Source: Nocardioides sp. JS614 (GTDB lineage Bacteria; Actinomycetota; Actinomycetes; Propionibacteriales; Nocardioidaceae). From it: DNA of 64,000 bases. Shown here piece by piece: positions 6,450-13,141 of the stretch. The translations under genes and the position numbers were made by a program. Each line of letters starts with the position of its first letter. Position 1 is the stretch's first letter. The stretch covers positions 3,100,001 through 3,164,000 of the forward strand of contig NC_008699.1 in assembly GCF_000015265.1 (NCBI RefSeq), given 5' to 3'. The notes below the pieces were generated by a model that saw only the letters and a list, made by a program, of their open reading frames with translations, had not been told where the DNA came from and made no database searches.

Positions 6450-8060
6450 TCAGGTCCGGTAGGAGACGGTCGTCATCATTCCGGACTCGGCGTGATAGAT
6501 GTTGTGGCAGTGTGCCGCCCACTGCCCCGGGTTCGTGGCGTCGAAGTCGACCTCGACGGTCTGCATCGGCCGCACGATCGTGGTGTCCTTGCGGGCGCCG
6601 CCGCGGACCTGCCCATAGGTATGGCCGTGCAGGTGCATGGGGTGGAACATCATGGTGCGGTTCTCGAAGCGCAGCCGGATGCGTTCGCCCTCGACGACCT
6701 CCAGCGGGCGTGCGTCGGGGAACACCTCGCCGTTGATCGTCCATCGATACGGTGCCATGGTGCCACCGAGAACGAGGTCGATACTCCGGTCCACCTCCCT
6801 GCTCGGCAGCCGGGAAGCCTCTGTCGCAACCAGGTCGGTGCCGAGCAGGACCTGGCCGTCGAGCTCCGCAACGCGGACGTCTCCGCGTGGCGCCCGCCCG
6901 CTGCCGGTCCGCACCACCGCGAGACCCTGACCCGCCTTGCCCTCGGCGGAGGCGACCAGCGGAAAGGCGCCGTCGGCAAGGGTGACCACGACGTCGTACC
7001 GCTCGCCCATCCCGATCAGCAGTGCGTCCGTGGCCTGTTCCTGGACCGGGAAGCCGTCGCTGTGGGTGACGGTCAGCCGATGTCCCCCGATCGCAAGCCG
7101 GAAGGCGGTGTCGGAGCCGGCGTTGATGATCCGGATCCGGACTCGCTGCCCGGGCTCTCCAGTCAAGGTTGCCGGCGCCCCGGGCGTCCGACCATTGACG
7201 AGGTAGTGCGGGTAGGTGACGTCGCCCGCCCCGCCGAGCAGGGGCGATTGCATGGCTTCACCCATGCCCGGCATCCCGTGCATCCCCTCCATGCCGTCCA
7301 TGCCGTCCATGCCGTCCATGCCGTCCATGCCGTCCATGCCGTCCATGCCGTCCATGCCGTCCATGCCGTCCATGCCGGACGACCCGGTGGTGGCCAGCAG
7401 TTCCTCCAGGATTGCGTCAGGGGTGGTGCCGGTGCCGTCGACCCAGTCGTCGAGCACCACGACCCACTCCTGGTCGTAGGCACCCGGCTCGGCCGGGTCG
7501 TCGACGACGAGCACGCCGTACAGTCCGCGGTCCAGCTGCACGCCGGTGTGGGGGTGGTAGAAGTAGGTCCCGGGGTCAGGAACGGTGAACTCATAGGTGA
7601 ACCGCGACCCCGCCGCGATGGGACGCTGGGTGATGCCGGGCACGCCGTCCATGTCATTGCGCAACGCGATGCCGTGCCAGTGGACACTCGTCTCCGAGCC
7701 GAGCGCGTTGTCGACGTTCACCTTCAACAGGTCACCCGCCGTGGCCCGGATCAGCGGCCCGGGCACGGAGTCTCCGTACGCCCAGGTGGGCACCACCAGG
7801 CCACCGAGGGACACCGTGGCGCTCTGCACCCGGAGGTCGGCGGTCACCGTTCGCTGGCCTGCCGGACGGCGCTCCGCCTCTGCGCGACGCACCGCCGCAG
7901 AGCCGGCGTCGACCGCGTCCCCCGAGGACGGCCCGCCGGTCGCCTTGAGGATGCCGATCCCGCCGGCGGCGAGCACCCCGAGGCCGCCGGCCCCGAAGAG
8001 GACGCTGCGTCGTCCGACCCTGCTCGCCACGCGCCCCTGATCTCGCCGGTCGACCGTCAT
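6450..8060 (-). CDS. Tat-exported multicopper oxidase (CueO/CopA-like)
   Basis: Secreted or cell-surface copper oxidase that probably converts Cu(I) to the less toxic Cu(II). 536 residues. A twin-Arg signal (RRSVLFGAGG, Arg17-18) precedes a hydrophobic stretch. The four copper motifs are intact: HWH (127-129), HPH (169-171), HPMHLHGH (473-480) and HCHNIYHAESGM (517-528), with the last Met as axial type-1 ligand. Between domains lies a Met-rich loop of nine MDG units followed by MEG, MHG and MPG, comparable in role to the Met-rich loop of CueO. It overlaps the SHOCT gene by 4 bp (ATGA) and ends the operon. A TGAAG box lies upstream of the pair. Confidence 0.92.
   Translation of the reverse strand: MTVDRRDQGRVASRVGRRSVLFGAGGLGVLAAGGIGILKATGGPSSGDAVDAGSAAVRRAEAERRPAGQRTVTADLRVQSATVSLGGLVVPTWAYGDSVPGPLIRATAGDLLKVNVDNALGSETSVHWHGIALRNDMDGVPGITQRPIAAGSRFTYEFTVPDPGTYFYHPHTGVQLDRGLYGVLVVDDPAEPGAYDQEWVVVLDDWVDGTGTTPDAILEELLATTGSSGMDGMDGMDGMDGMDGMDGMDGMDGMDGMEGMHGMPGMGEAMQSPLLGGAGDVTYPHYLVNGRTPGAPATLTGEPGQRVRIRIINAGSDTAFRLAIGGHRLTVTHSDGFPVQEQATDALLIGMGERYDVVVTLADGAFPLVASAEGKAGQGLAVVRTGSGRAPRGDVRVAELDGQVLLGTDLVATEASRLPSREVDRSIDLVLGGTMAPYRWTINGEVFPDARPLEVVEGERIRLRFENRTMMFHPMHLHGHTYGQVRGGARKDTTIVRPMQTVEVDFDATNPGQWAAHCHNIYHAESGMMTTVSYRT
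7291..7380 (-). repeat. Tandem 9-bp array encoding Met-Asp-Gly
   Basis: Nine perfect ATGCCGTCC units (plus strand) from 7291 to 7371, then one variant unit ATGCCGGAC to 7380. They encode (MDG)n in the multicopper oxidase. The exact nucleotide identity, not only the protein identity, shows recent expansion or ongoing slippage. The number of copper-binding Met residues may vary between strains. Confidence 0.95.
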
Positions 8061-8308
8061 CGATCAACCGCGCCCAGCAGCGTGCCGCGTCGAGCGCTGT
8101 ACTCCGCCGCGTCGATCTCGCCATGGGCGAATCGCCCGTCCAGGATCGCCAGCGGATCGTGATCGCGAGGCACATCGGTGCGGCCGCCGTCGTGCCCGCT
8201 CCGCCAGAGCGTGACCACCGCAGCGATCCCGAGCGACCAGAAGGCCACCATGATCAGCGTCATGGTCAGCCAGCCGCCCCAACCTGGTCCCTGGTTCCAC
8301 CACATCAT
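8057..8308 (-). CDS. Small SHOCT-domain membrane protein
   Basis: 83 residues from the ATG at 8308, chosen because GGAGG precedes it by 6 bases. It begins MMWWNQGPGWGGW, has one membrane helix (LTMTLIMVAFWSLGIAAVVTLW), a short polar linker and a C-terminal SHOCT domain (DPLAILDGRFAHGEIDAAEYSARR). SHOCT domains occur at the ends of many short bacterial membrane proteins and are thought to aid oligomer formation. It is translationally coupled to the multicopper oxidase, so a role in copper stress is likely; the exact job is unknown. Confidence 0.8.
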   Translation of the reverse strand: MMWWNQGPGWGGWLTMTLIMVAFWSLGIAAVVTLWRSGHDGGRTDVPRDHDPLAILDGRFAHGEIDAAEYSARRGTLLGAVDR

Positions 8309-8380
8309 CGTCAGCCTCCGTCGATCTGCCTGATGAGTCGACGATGCCCCATCCACCCCGCGACACCGATGGCGGTTGTG

Positions 8381-8396
8381 TGAAGGTTCACTGAAA
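8381..8396. promoter_or_regulatory. Direct-repeat box TGAAG-N6-TGAAA, copy 2
   Basis: TGAAG at 8381-8385 and TGAAA at 8392-8396, 11 bp apart, 72 bp upstream of the SHOCT/multicopper oxidase start. It matches the boxes at 5422 and 22539 in unit, spacing and orientation to the downstream gene. Probable response-regulator site. Confidence 0.5.
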
Positions 8397-8482
8397 CTGG
8401 TCCTCGAGACGCAGCAAGCCCCCAGGCGACAAGTCCACGGCTGACGGCCGGCACCGTCAGTGTCTGCTCCCGCCCAGCCCCG

Positions 8483-8824
8483 TCAGCCGGCGATCACGTC
8501 ACCGAGCCGTCCGCGCTCGGCCAGGTCGTCGGCGAGGAACTCGCGCAGCAGGTCGACCGCCTGGACGATCTTGGTGCTGCGCAGGCTGTAGTAAACGGTC
8601 GTGCCGACCCGTCGGGTCGTCACCATGCCGCGATCGCGCAGGACGGCCAGGTGCTGGCTGGCGTTGGAGTGGCTGATCGCGAGCGCCTCGGACAGGTCAC
8701 CGACCGACAGCTCGCCGTCACGCAGCTCGTTGATGATCAGCAGCCGCTTGGGGTCCGCGATGGCCTTGCACACGCGGGCGTGCAGCTCGTGCAGCTCGGC
8801 TGCGACGTCTCGGTCCACCGGCAC
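8483..8824 (-). CDS. ArsR/SmtB-family repressor
   Basis: 113-residue winged-helix regulator. The N-terminal helix has LHARVCKAIADPKRLLIINEL, the recognition helix is in LSEALAISHSNASQHLAVL, and the wing is RRVGTTVYYSL. The only Cys is C19, so it lacks the paired Cys of the known metal sensors and the two Cys of SqrR/BigR persulfide sensors. I start it at the GTG at 8824; GGAGGAGG is very close upstream, and the second GTG at 8818 has better spacing. It follows the rhodanese-dioxygenase and DUF202 genes on the same strand by 48 bp. That makes control of this sulfur operon likely, though the signal is unknown. Confidence 0.85.
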   Translation of the reverse strand: MPVDRDVAAELHELHARVCKAIADPKRLLIINELRDGELSVGDLSEALAISHSNASQHLAVLRDRGMVTTRRVGTTVYYSLRSTKIVQAVDLLREFLADDLAERGRLGDVIAG

Positions 8825-8862
8825 TCCCTCCTCCGCAGCTCGTGCACCGTCGAGACAGGAGT

Positions 8863-8876
8863 CTAGTGTGAGCTAG
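8863..8876. promoter_or_regulatory. CTAG-N6-CTAG dyad upstream of the ArsR gene
   Basis: CTAGTGTGAGCTAG lies 39 bp upstream of the ArsR start and overlaps the stop of the preceding DUF202 gene. CTAG is rare in such GC-rich DNA, so a pair spaced by 6 bp is notable and could be an autoregulatory operator. No matching copy was found upstream of the rhodanese-dioxygenase gene. Confidence 0.3.
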
Positions 8877-9196
8877 CCGTGCCAGGCCGCGGTGCCCACG
8901 ACGACGCCGGTGGCGGCCAACGACAGCAGCACCGTGCTGAACGCGGTCCACCGCACCAGCCCGGGTCCCATCGGCGAGTCGCCGGCGGACACCTTGCGGA
9001 TCGTGCGCTGGTACCGCTGCTCGACGAGCACCAGCAGGACCAGCGCGCCCGCCAGGCCGACGCCTCCCGGAACAGCGAGCGCGACCCGGCCCTCGGCGTG
9101 GTGCACGAGCAGGGCGGACACACCGCCGATGCCCAGGGCGGTGCGCCGCCAGGCCATCGCCGTGCGCTCGGGCTGCAGGCCGCTTCGCGCTCGCAT
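8873..9196 (-). CDS. DUF202 membrane protein
   Basis: 107 residues from the ATG at 9196, which overlaps the stop of the upstream gene as ATGA. It starts MRARSGLQPERTAMAWRRTALG, the DUF202 signature, and then has three hydrophobic segments with short charged loops (VEQRYQRTIRKV). The family is made of small polytopic membrane proteins of unknown role. With the next gene upstream it forms a tandem DUF202 pair behind a persulfide dioxygenase. The context suggests a sulfur-linked membrane role, not shown by any residue. Confidence 0.75.
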   Translation of the reverse strand: MRARSGLQPERTAMAWRRTALGIGGVSALLVHHAEGRVALAVPGGVGLAGALVLLVLVEQRYQRTIRKVSAGDSPMGPGLVRWTAFSTVLLSLAATGVVVGTAAWHG

Positions 9197-9588
9197 CACG
9201 ACGTGGCCATCTCGATGACCGTCAGCACCAGCGCGACGGCAGCGGCCACGGTCAGCACGCCGGCGACCAGCCGCGGGACCGGCGAGCGCGGGAGGGTGGC
9301 CCCGACGCGCATCGCACGCTCGGCCCGCTCCCACTGCTGGTAGGAGGCGCCGGCGAGCAGGCCGCCGAGCACGATCAGCAACAGGCCCAGGGCGTGCCGA
9401 GCCGCCGCTGGGCCGGGTCCGTACTGGACCAGGGCGATGCCGGCCGCCATCAGCGCCAGCGCGGTGCGCACCCAGGCCAGGAAGGTGCGCTCGTTGGCCA
9501 GCGTGAAGCGGTAGTCCGGCGCAGCCCCGACCTCGTCCAGCCGGCGGTGCTCGGCCGGACCGGACGACGACCCGGGCTCGGACCGCAT
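9196..9588 (-). CDS. DUF202/YidH-type membrane protein
   Basis: 130 residues from the ATG at 9588, which overlaps the stop of the rhodanese-dioxygenase gene (ATGA). A polar head (to about residue 30) leads into DYRFTLANERTFLAWVRTALALMAAGIALVQY, the YidH/DUF202 hallmark, and two more helices. It is longer than its neighbour and differs clearly in sequence, so the pair may form a hetero-oligomer. Function unknown. The 4-bp overlaps on both sides indicate coupled translation with the sulfur enzyme. Confidence 0.78.
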   Translation of the reverse strand: MRSEPGSSSGPAEHRRLDEVGAAPDYRFTLANERTFLAWVRTALALMAAGIALVQYGPGPAAARHALGLLLIVLGGLLAGASYQQWERAERAMRVGATLPRSPVPRLVAGVLTVAAAVALVLTVIEMATS

Positions 9589-10724
9589 CAGACCAGCGAC
9601 GTCGACGCCGCGCACTGGTTGCGGCCCACGTCGAGGATGTCGACCTCGTCCTCCGGCGGTGCGACCTGGCCGGCGTTGATCCGCCGGATGGTGTCGTAGG
9701 AGTCCGGGGCCGCGGGCAGCGAGGTGACGATCTCCTCGACGAACCTCTCCATGGCCTTCTCGTTGAGCAGGGTCGCGGTGAACACGTCCGCCAGCGACGT
9801 CACGACCAGACCGTCGGCGTTCACCTCCTCCGCCGTCGACCAGTGCGCCGGGGCGATCAGCGTCTGCGCGGGCAGCGGGCGCAGACGCTCGTGCACGCTG
9901 CGGAAGAGGTCGCGGGCGAGCTCGTCGGCCTGGCCGGTCAGGTCGGGGCGGCCGAGCCCACGGACGAAGACCGTGTCACCCACGAGCAGGACGCTGTCGC
10001 TGACGAGCAGCGCGATCGTGCCGGGGGTGTGGCCGGGCAGGTGCATGCTCATCACCCGGACCTGGGCATCCCCGAGGTCGAGGACGTCGCCGTCCTTCAA
10101 CGGCCGGTTGGGGAACGGGACCACGCCGCCCGCGTCCTCGGGCGGCAGGTGGTACTCCACGCCCAGGTCGGCCGCGAGCCGGGGTCCGCCGCTGACGTGG
10201 TCGGCGTGCACGTGGGTGTCCACCACGTGGGTCACCGACATCCCGTGCTCGGACGCGAGGTCGAGGTAGGGCTGCGGCTGGCGCGAGGGGTCCACGACGA
10301 TGCAGTGCTGGCCGGGGACGCCGACGACGTAGGACAAGCACGCCTTGGCCGGCCGTAGGAACTGCCACACCCGCACCGGGCCGGGCAGGCCGGTGATCTC
10401 GATCGGCACCAGGAGCCGGTTCCAGGCGTCCGTGCCGCCCTCGAGGGACCGGGCTCGCCGGCCGAGGTCCTCGAACTCCTCGGCCACCAGCTGCGAGCCG
10501 TTGCCCTGTCCGCAGATCACGATCGCCTCCTCGCGGGTGCGGCCGGCCTCCGCCTCGAGGTCCTCGAAGACCCGGTAGACCGGGACGTTGCGAGTGGCGA
10601 CGGGACGGTTCGCCTCCACCTTGCTGGCCTCGAACTCGTCGATGTTCCGGACGTCGAGGATCTCGCTGACGTCGCCCGCATTGATCGCGTGGAACAGCGC
10701 GAGCGGGGTGATGGTGTCGGCCAT
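9588..10724 (-). CDS. Rhodanese - persulfide dioxygenase fusion
   Basis: Probable enzyme that oxidises persulfide or thiosulfate sulfur to sulfite. The ATG at 10724 follows GTAGGAG and gives 378 residues. Residues about 1-115 are a rhodanese domain with a Cys in the active loop (VICGQGNGSQ). Residues about 125-350 are a metallo-beta-lactamase fold of the ETHE1/Blh type with HVHADHVSGG, PGHTPGTIALL and VGDTVFVRGLGRPDL, so the His/Asp iron ligands of persulfide dioxygenases are all present. Known fusions usually have the dioxygenase first; here rhodanese is first. It is divergent from dsrE2/tusA and leads an operon with two DUF202 genes and perhaps the ArsR gene. Confidence 0.85.
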   Translation of the reverse strand: MADTITPLALFHAINAGDVSEILDVRNIDEFEASKVEANRPVATRNVPVYRVFEDLEAEAGRTREEAIVICGQGNGSQLVAEEFEDLGRRARSLEGGTDAWNRLLVPIEITGLPGPVRVWQFLRPAKACLSYVVGVPGQHCIVVDPSRQPQPYLDLASEHGMSVTHVVDTHVHADHVSGGPRLAADLGVEYHLPPEDAGGVVPFPNRPLKDGDVLDLGDAQVRVMSMHLPGHTPGTIALLVSDSVLLVGDTVFVRGLGRPDLTGQADELARDLFRSVHERLRPLPAQTLIAPAHWSTAEEVNADGLVVTSLADVFTATLLNEKAMERFVEEIVTSLPAAPDSYDTIRRINAGQVAPPEDEVDILDVGRNQCAASTSLV

Positions 10725-10850
10725 CGCAACTCCTACGGATCTGGTATCGATCAGGGTTGTTATATGCGCACTCATGAATGTAGTGTCCTGGGTCACACCG
10801 CGCAATGGCCGTCGAAGTATCCAGTCCCCCAAGGTGAAAGGACGCCGCCG

Positions 10851-11351
10851 ATGAGCGAACCGACGAGTGAGGAAGCACCCGAGAGGATGACGATCGTCGC
10901 GTGGAGCGGCGATCTGGACAAGATGTGGCCCACGCTGATCCTGGGCTCCACCGGCGCCGCGTACGGCATGCGAACCACGATCTTCTTCACGTTCTGGGGG
11001 CTCTTCCCCCTGGTGCGCGACGACGTCCGGATCACCGGCAAGAACACGATGACCAAGGCGCTGGCCGGGATGAACCGGCCCGGGATCAGCCACATGAAGC
11101 TCTCCAAGCTCCAGATGGCCGGCGCCGGCCCCTGGATGATGAAGAAGCTCGCGCGTGACGACAAGGTCACCGACCCCAAGGAGCTCCTCGACATGTGCCT
11201 CGAGCTCGACGTGAACCTGTGGCCGTGCGAAATGACCATGGAGATGTTGGGGCTCCGCCAGGACCAGCTCATCGACGGCGTCGGCACCCCGGTGGGGGCA
11301 GCGACGGCCCTTTCCGAGATGAGCAAGTCCCAGATCAACCTCTTCATCTGA
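10851..11351 (+). CDS. DsrE2-type sulfur-relay protein
   Basis: 166-residue DsrE/DsrF-like protein, probably a cytoplasmic, membrane-associated sulfur carrier. The ATG at 10851 follows AAAGGA. TIVAWSGDLDKMWPTLILGSTGAAYGM starts the fold, and MRTTIFFTFWGLFPL is the hydrophobic segment typical of DsrE2. The conserved sulfur-binding Cys is in LWPCEMTMEMLGL near residue 130. DsrE2 usually travels with TusA and rhodanese in sulfur-oxidising organisms, passing persulfide between them; here tusA follows directly. It is the first gene of a rightward operon that probably runs to SulP at 18660. Confidence 0.85.
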   Translation: MSEPTSEEAPERMTIVAWSGDLDKMWPTLILGSTGAAYGMRTTIFFTFWGLFPLVRDDVRITGKNTMTKALAGMNRPGISHMKLSKLQMAGAGPWMMKKLARDDKVTDPKELLDMCLELDVNLWPCEMTMEMLGLRQDQLIDGVGTPVGAATALSEMSKSQINLFI

Positions 11352-11382
11352 CGCGATCGCCTCACCTGACCAGGGAGCCACC

Positions 11383-11616
11383 ATGGAGCACCAGATCAGC
11401 CTCACCATCGACGCCAAGGGCAAGAAGTGCCCGATGCCGGTCCTCCTCACCTCGAAGGGGATCAAGCAGATCGCCGCCGGCGAGATCATGCTCGTAGAGG
11501 CCACCGACGGCGGCTCGAAGAGCGACATCCCCGCGTGGGCCAAGGACACCGGCCACGAGCTGCTCGAGACCCGGGCCGAGGACGGCGTGTACCGCTACTA
11601 CATCCGGAAGGCGTGA
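11383..11616 (+). CDS. tusA: TusA-family sulfur carrier
   Basis: 77-residue cytoplasmic protein that carries sulfur as a persulfide on Cys16. The signature KKCPMPVLLTSKGIKQI (CPxP) is complete, and the fold continues with EIMLVEATDGGSKSDIPAWAK, where Asp and Pro of the DP-type segment are kept. Length is normal. In tRNA-thiolating bacteria TusA works with TusBCD-E. Here it stands between DsrE2 and an oxidoreductase, as in sulfur-oxidation clusters, so a role in dissimilatory sulfur flow is more likely. A ribosome site (CAGGGAG) precedes the ATG at 11383. Confidence 0.92.
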   Translation: MEHQISLTIDAKGKKCPMPVLLTSKGIKQIAAGEIMLVEATDGGSKSDIPAWAKDTGHELLETRAEDGVYRYYIRKA

Positions 11617-11623
11617 GTCGCGG

Positions 11624-13141
11624 GTGCAGTACGGGTTCGCCATCGACCAGCGCACCTGCATCGGCTGCCACGCCTGCACGGTCGCCTGCAAGACCGAGCA
11701 CGAGGTGCCGCTCGGCCAGTTCCGCACCTGGGTGAAGTACGTCGACGGCGGCACCTTCCCCGACACCACCCGCTCGTTCGGGGTGATGCGCTGCAACCAC
11801 TGCACCGACGCCCCGTGCGTCAAGATCTGCCCCACCCAGGCGTTGTTCAAGCGCGAGGACGGCATCGTCGACTTCGACAACGAGCGGTGCATCGGATGCA
11901 AGTCCTGCATGCAGGCCTGCCCGTACGACGCCATCTACATCGACGCCGAGACGCACACCGCGGCCAAGTGCAACATGTGTGCGCACCGGGTCGACGAGGG
12001 GCTCGAGCCCGCCTGTGTGGTCGTCTGCCCGACCCACTCGATCTGGGTCGGCGACCTGGACGACCCGTCGAGCGGCATCGCGAGGCTCGTCGCCACCCAG
12101 GAGACGGCCGTGCGCTCGCCGGAGCAGAACACCGGCCCCAACGTGTTCTACCTCGGTGCCGACCGGGCCGTCCTGGACCCGCTGGCGGCCCCCGTCGACG
12201 ACACCTACATCTGGGCGAAGCCGGACGCCCAGCGACTGGCGATCGCCGGCGACGTCGACCGGGACCCGGTCACCGGCGCCCGCACCACGCTCAACACCGC
12301 GCACCCGCGCCCCTGGGGCTGGAAGGTCGTCACCTACCTGTGGACCAAGGGCGTCGGGGCCGGCGCCCTCGGCCTCGCACTGCTGGCCCACCTGATGGGC
12401 ATCGGGCTGGGCCCCGTCGGCGACTACGTCGCCCCGGTCCTGGGCCTGTTCGGCGCGGCGACGACCGGCGTGCTGCTCGTCTGGGACCTCAAGCGTCCCG
12501 AGCGGTTCCTCTACATCTTCTTGAAGTCGAACTGGACCTCCTGGCTGGTGATCGGCGCCTACGTCCTCACCGTGTTCTCCGGGGGCGCGGTCTTGTGGAT
12601 GCTCGCCGTCGCTCTCGACCTCGGCTGGGCGATGACGACGCTGGCCTGGGTCGGGCTCCCGGTGAGCGCCCTGATGGCGGCCTACACCGCGTTCCTCTTC
12701 GGCCAGGCCGAGGGCCGGGACCTGTGGCAGTCGCCGCTGCTGTTCTGGCACCTGGTCGTCCAGGCCGTGATGGTCGGCAGCGGCGCGCTGGCCGTCGCCG
12801 GGCTGTTCGCCGACCTCTCGGACCCGGCCTGGGAGATGGTCACGGTCGCGTTCGTGCTCTCGACGGCCGCGCACCTGCTCATGCTCGGCGTCGAGTACGC
12901 CGGCGGGCACGCGAGCCGGCAGGCGACCGTCGCCGCGCACATCGTCACCCGCGGCCGCTACGCTCGCCTGTTCTGGCTCGGCGCGGTGCTTCCGGCCGCT
13001 GCGGCCGTGGTGCTCGGAGCCCTGACCTGGGGCGGGCTGCCCGTCGGCCTCCTGGTCGTGGCGGGCATCGCCGTACAGCCGGCGCTGGTCGCCTACGAGA
13101 GCGCCTTCGTCCGCGCGGGCCAGGACCCGCCGCTGTCATGA
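11624..13141 (+). CDS. Fused Fe-S / NrfD-type membrane subunit of a molybdopterin oxidoreductase
   Basis: 505 residues from the GTG at 11624. Residues 1-190 are an electron-transfer subunit with four 4Fe-4S cysteine sets: C12/15/18/22, C57/60/65/69, C89/92/95/99 and C116/119/131/135. From about residue 230 follow about eight membrane helices of the NrfD/PsrC/SoeC family, which exchange electrons with quinone. In PsrABC, SoeABC and related enzymes these are two proteins; here one chain holds both. No signal peptide precedes the Fe-S part, so it should face the cytoplasm. It overlaps the catalytic gene by 4 bp (ATGA), showing they form one complex. Confidence 0.88.
   Translation: MQYGFAIDQRTCIGCHACTVACKTEHEVPLGQFRTWVKYVDGGTFPDTTRSFGVMRCNHCTDAPCVKICPTQALFKREDGIVDFDNERCIGCKSCMQACPYDAIYIDAETHTAAKCNMCAHRVDEGLEPACVVVCPTHSIWVGDLDDPSSGIARLVATQETAVRSPEQNTGPNVFYLGADRAVLDPLAAPVDDTYIWAKPDAQRLAIAGDVDRDPVTGARTTLNTAHPRPWGWKVVTYLWTKGVGAGALGLALLAHLMGIGLGPVGDYVAPVLGLFGAATTGVLLVWDLKRPERFLYIFLKSNWTSWLVIGAYVLTVFSGGAVLWMLAVALDLGWAMTTLAWVGLPVSALMAAYTAFLFGQAEGRDLWQSPLLFWHLVVQAVMVGSGALAVAGLFADLSDPAWEMVTVAFVLSTAAHLLMLGVEYAGGHASRQATVAAHIVTRGRYARLFWLGAVLPAAAAVVLGALTWGGLPVGLLVVAGIAVQPALVAYESAFVRAGQDPPLS

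Noticed and set aside
7291..7380. Tandem repeat resembling a small CRISPR or minisatellite
   Set aside because: Units are 9 bp with no spacers and encode Met-Asp-Gly in frame inside a clear gene.
10725..10850. Operator for the divergent sulfur operons, around CACT-N9-AGTG
   Set aside because: Arms of only 4 bp and no match to the CTAG dyad at the ArsR gene or to the TGAAG boxes; not better than chance by eye.
11815..13137. Upstream extension of the molybdoenzyme frame to 11815
   Set aside because: The extension overlaps the Fe-S/NrfD gene in another frame and is Arg/Gly-rich without motifs. The ATG at 13138 with an ATGA overlap is the natural start.
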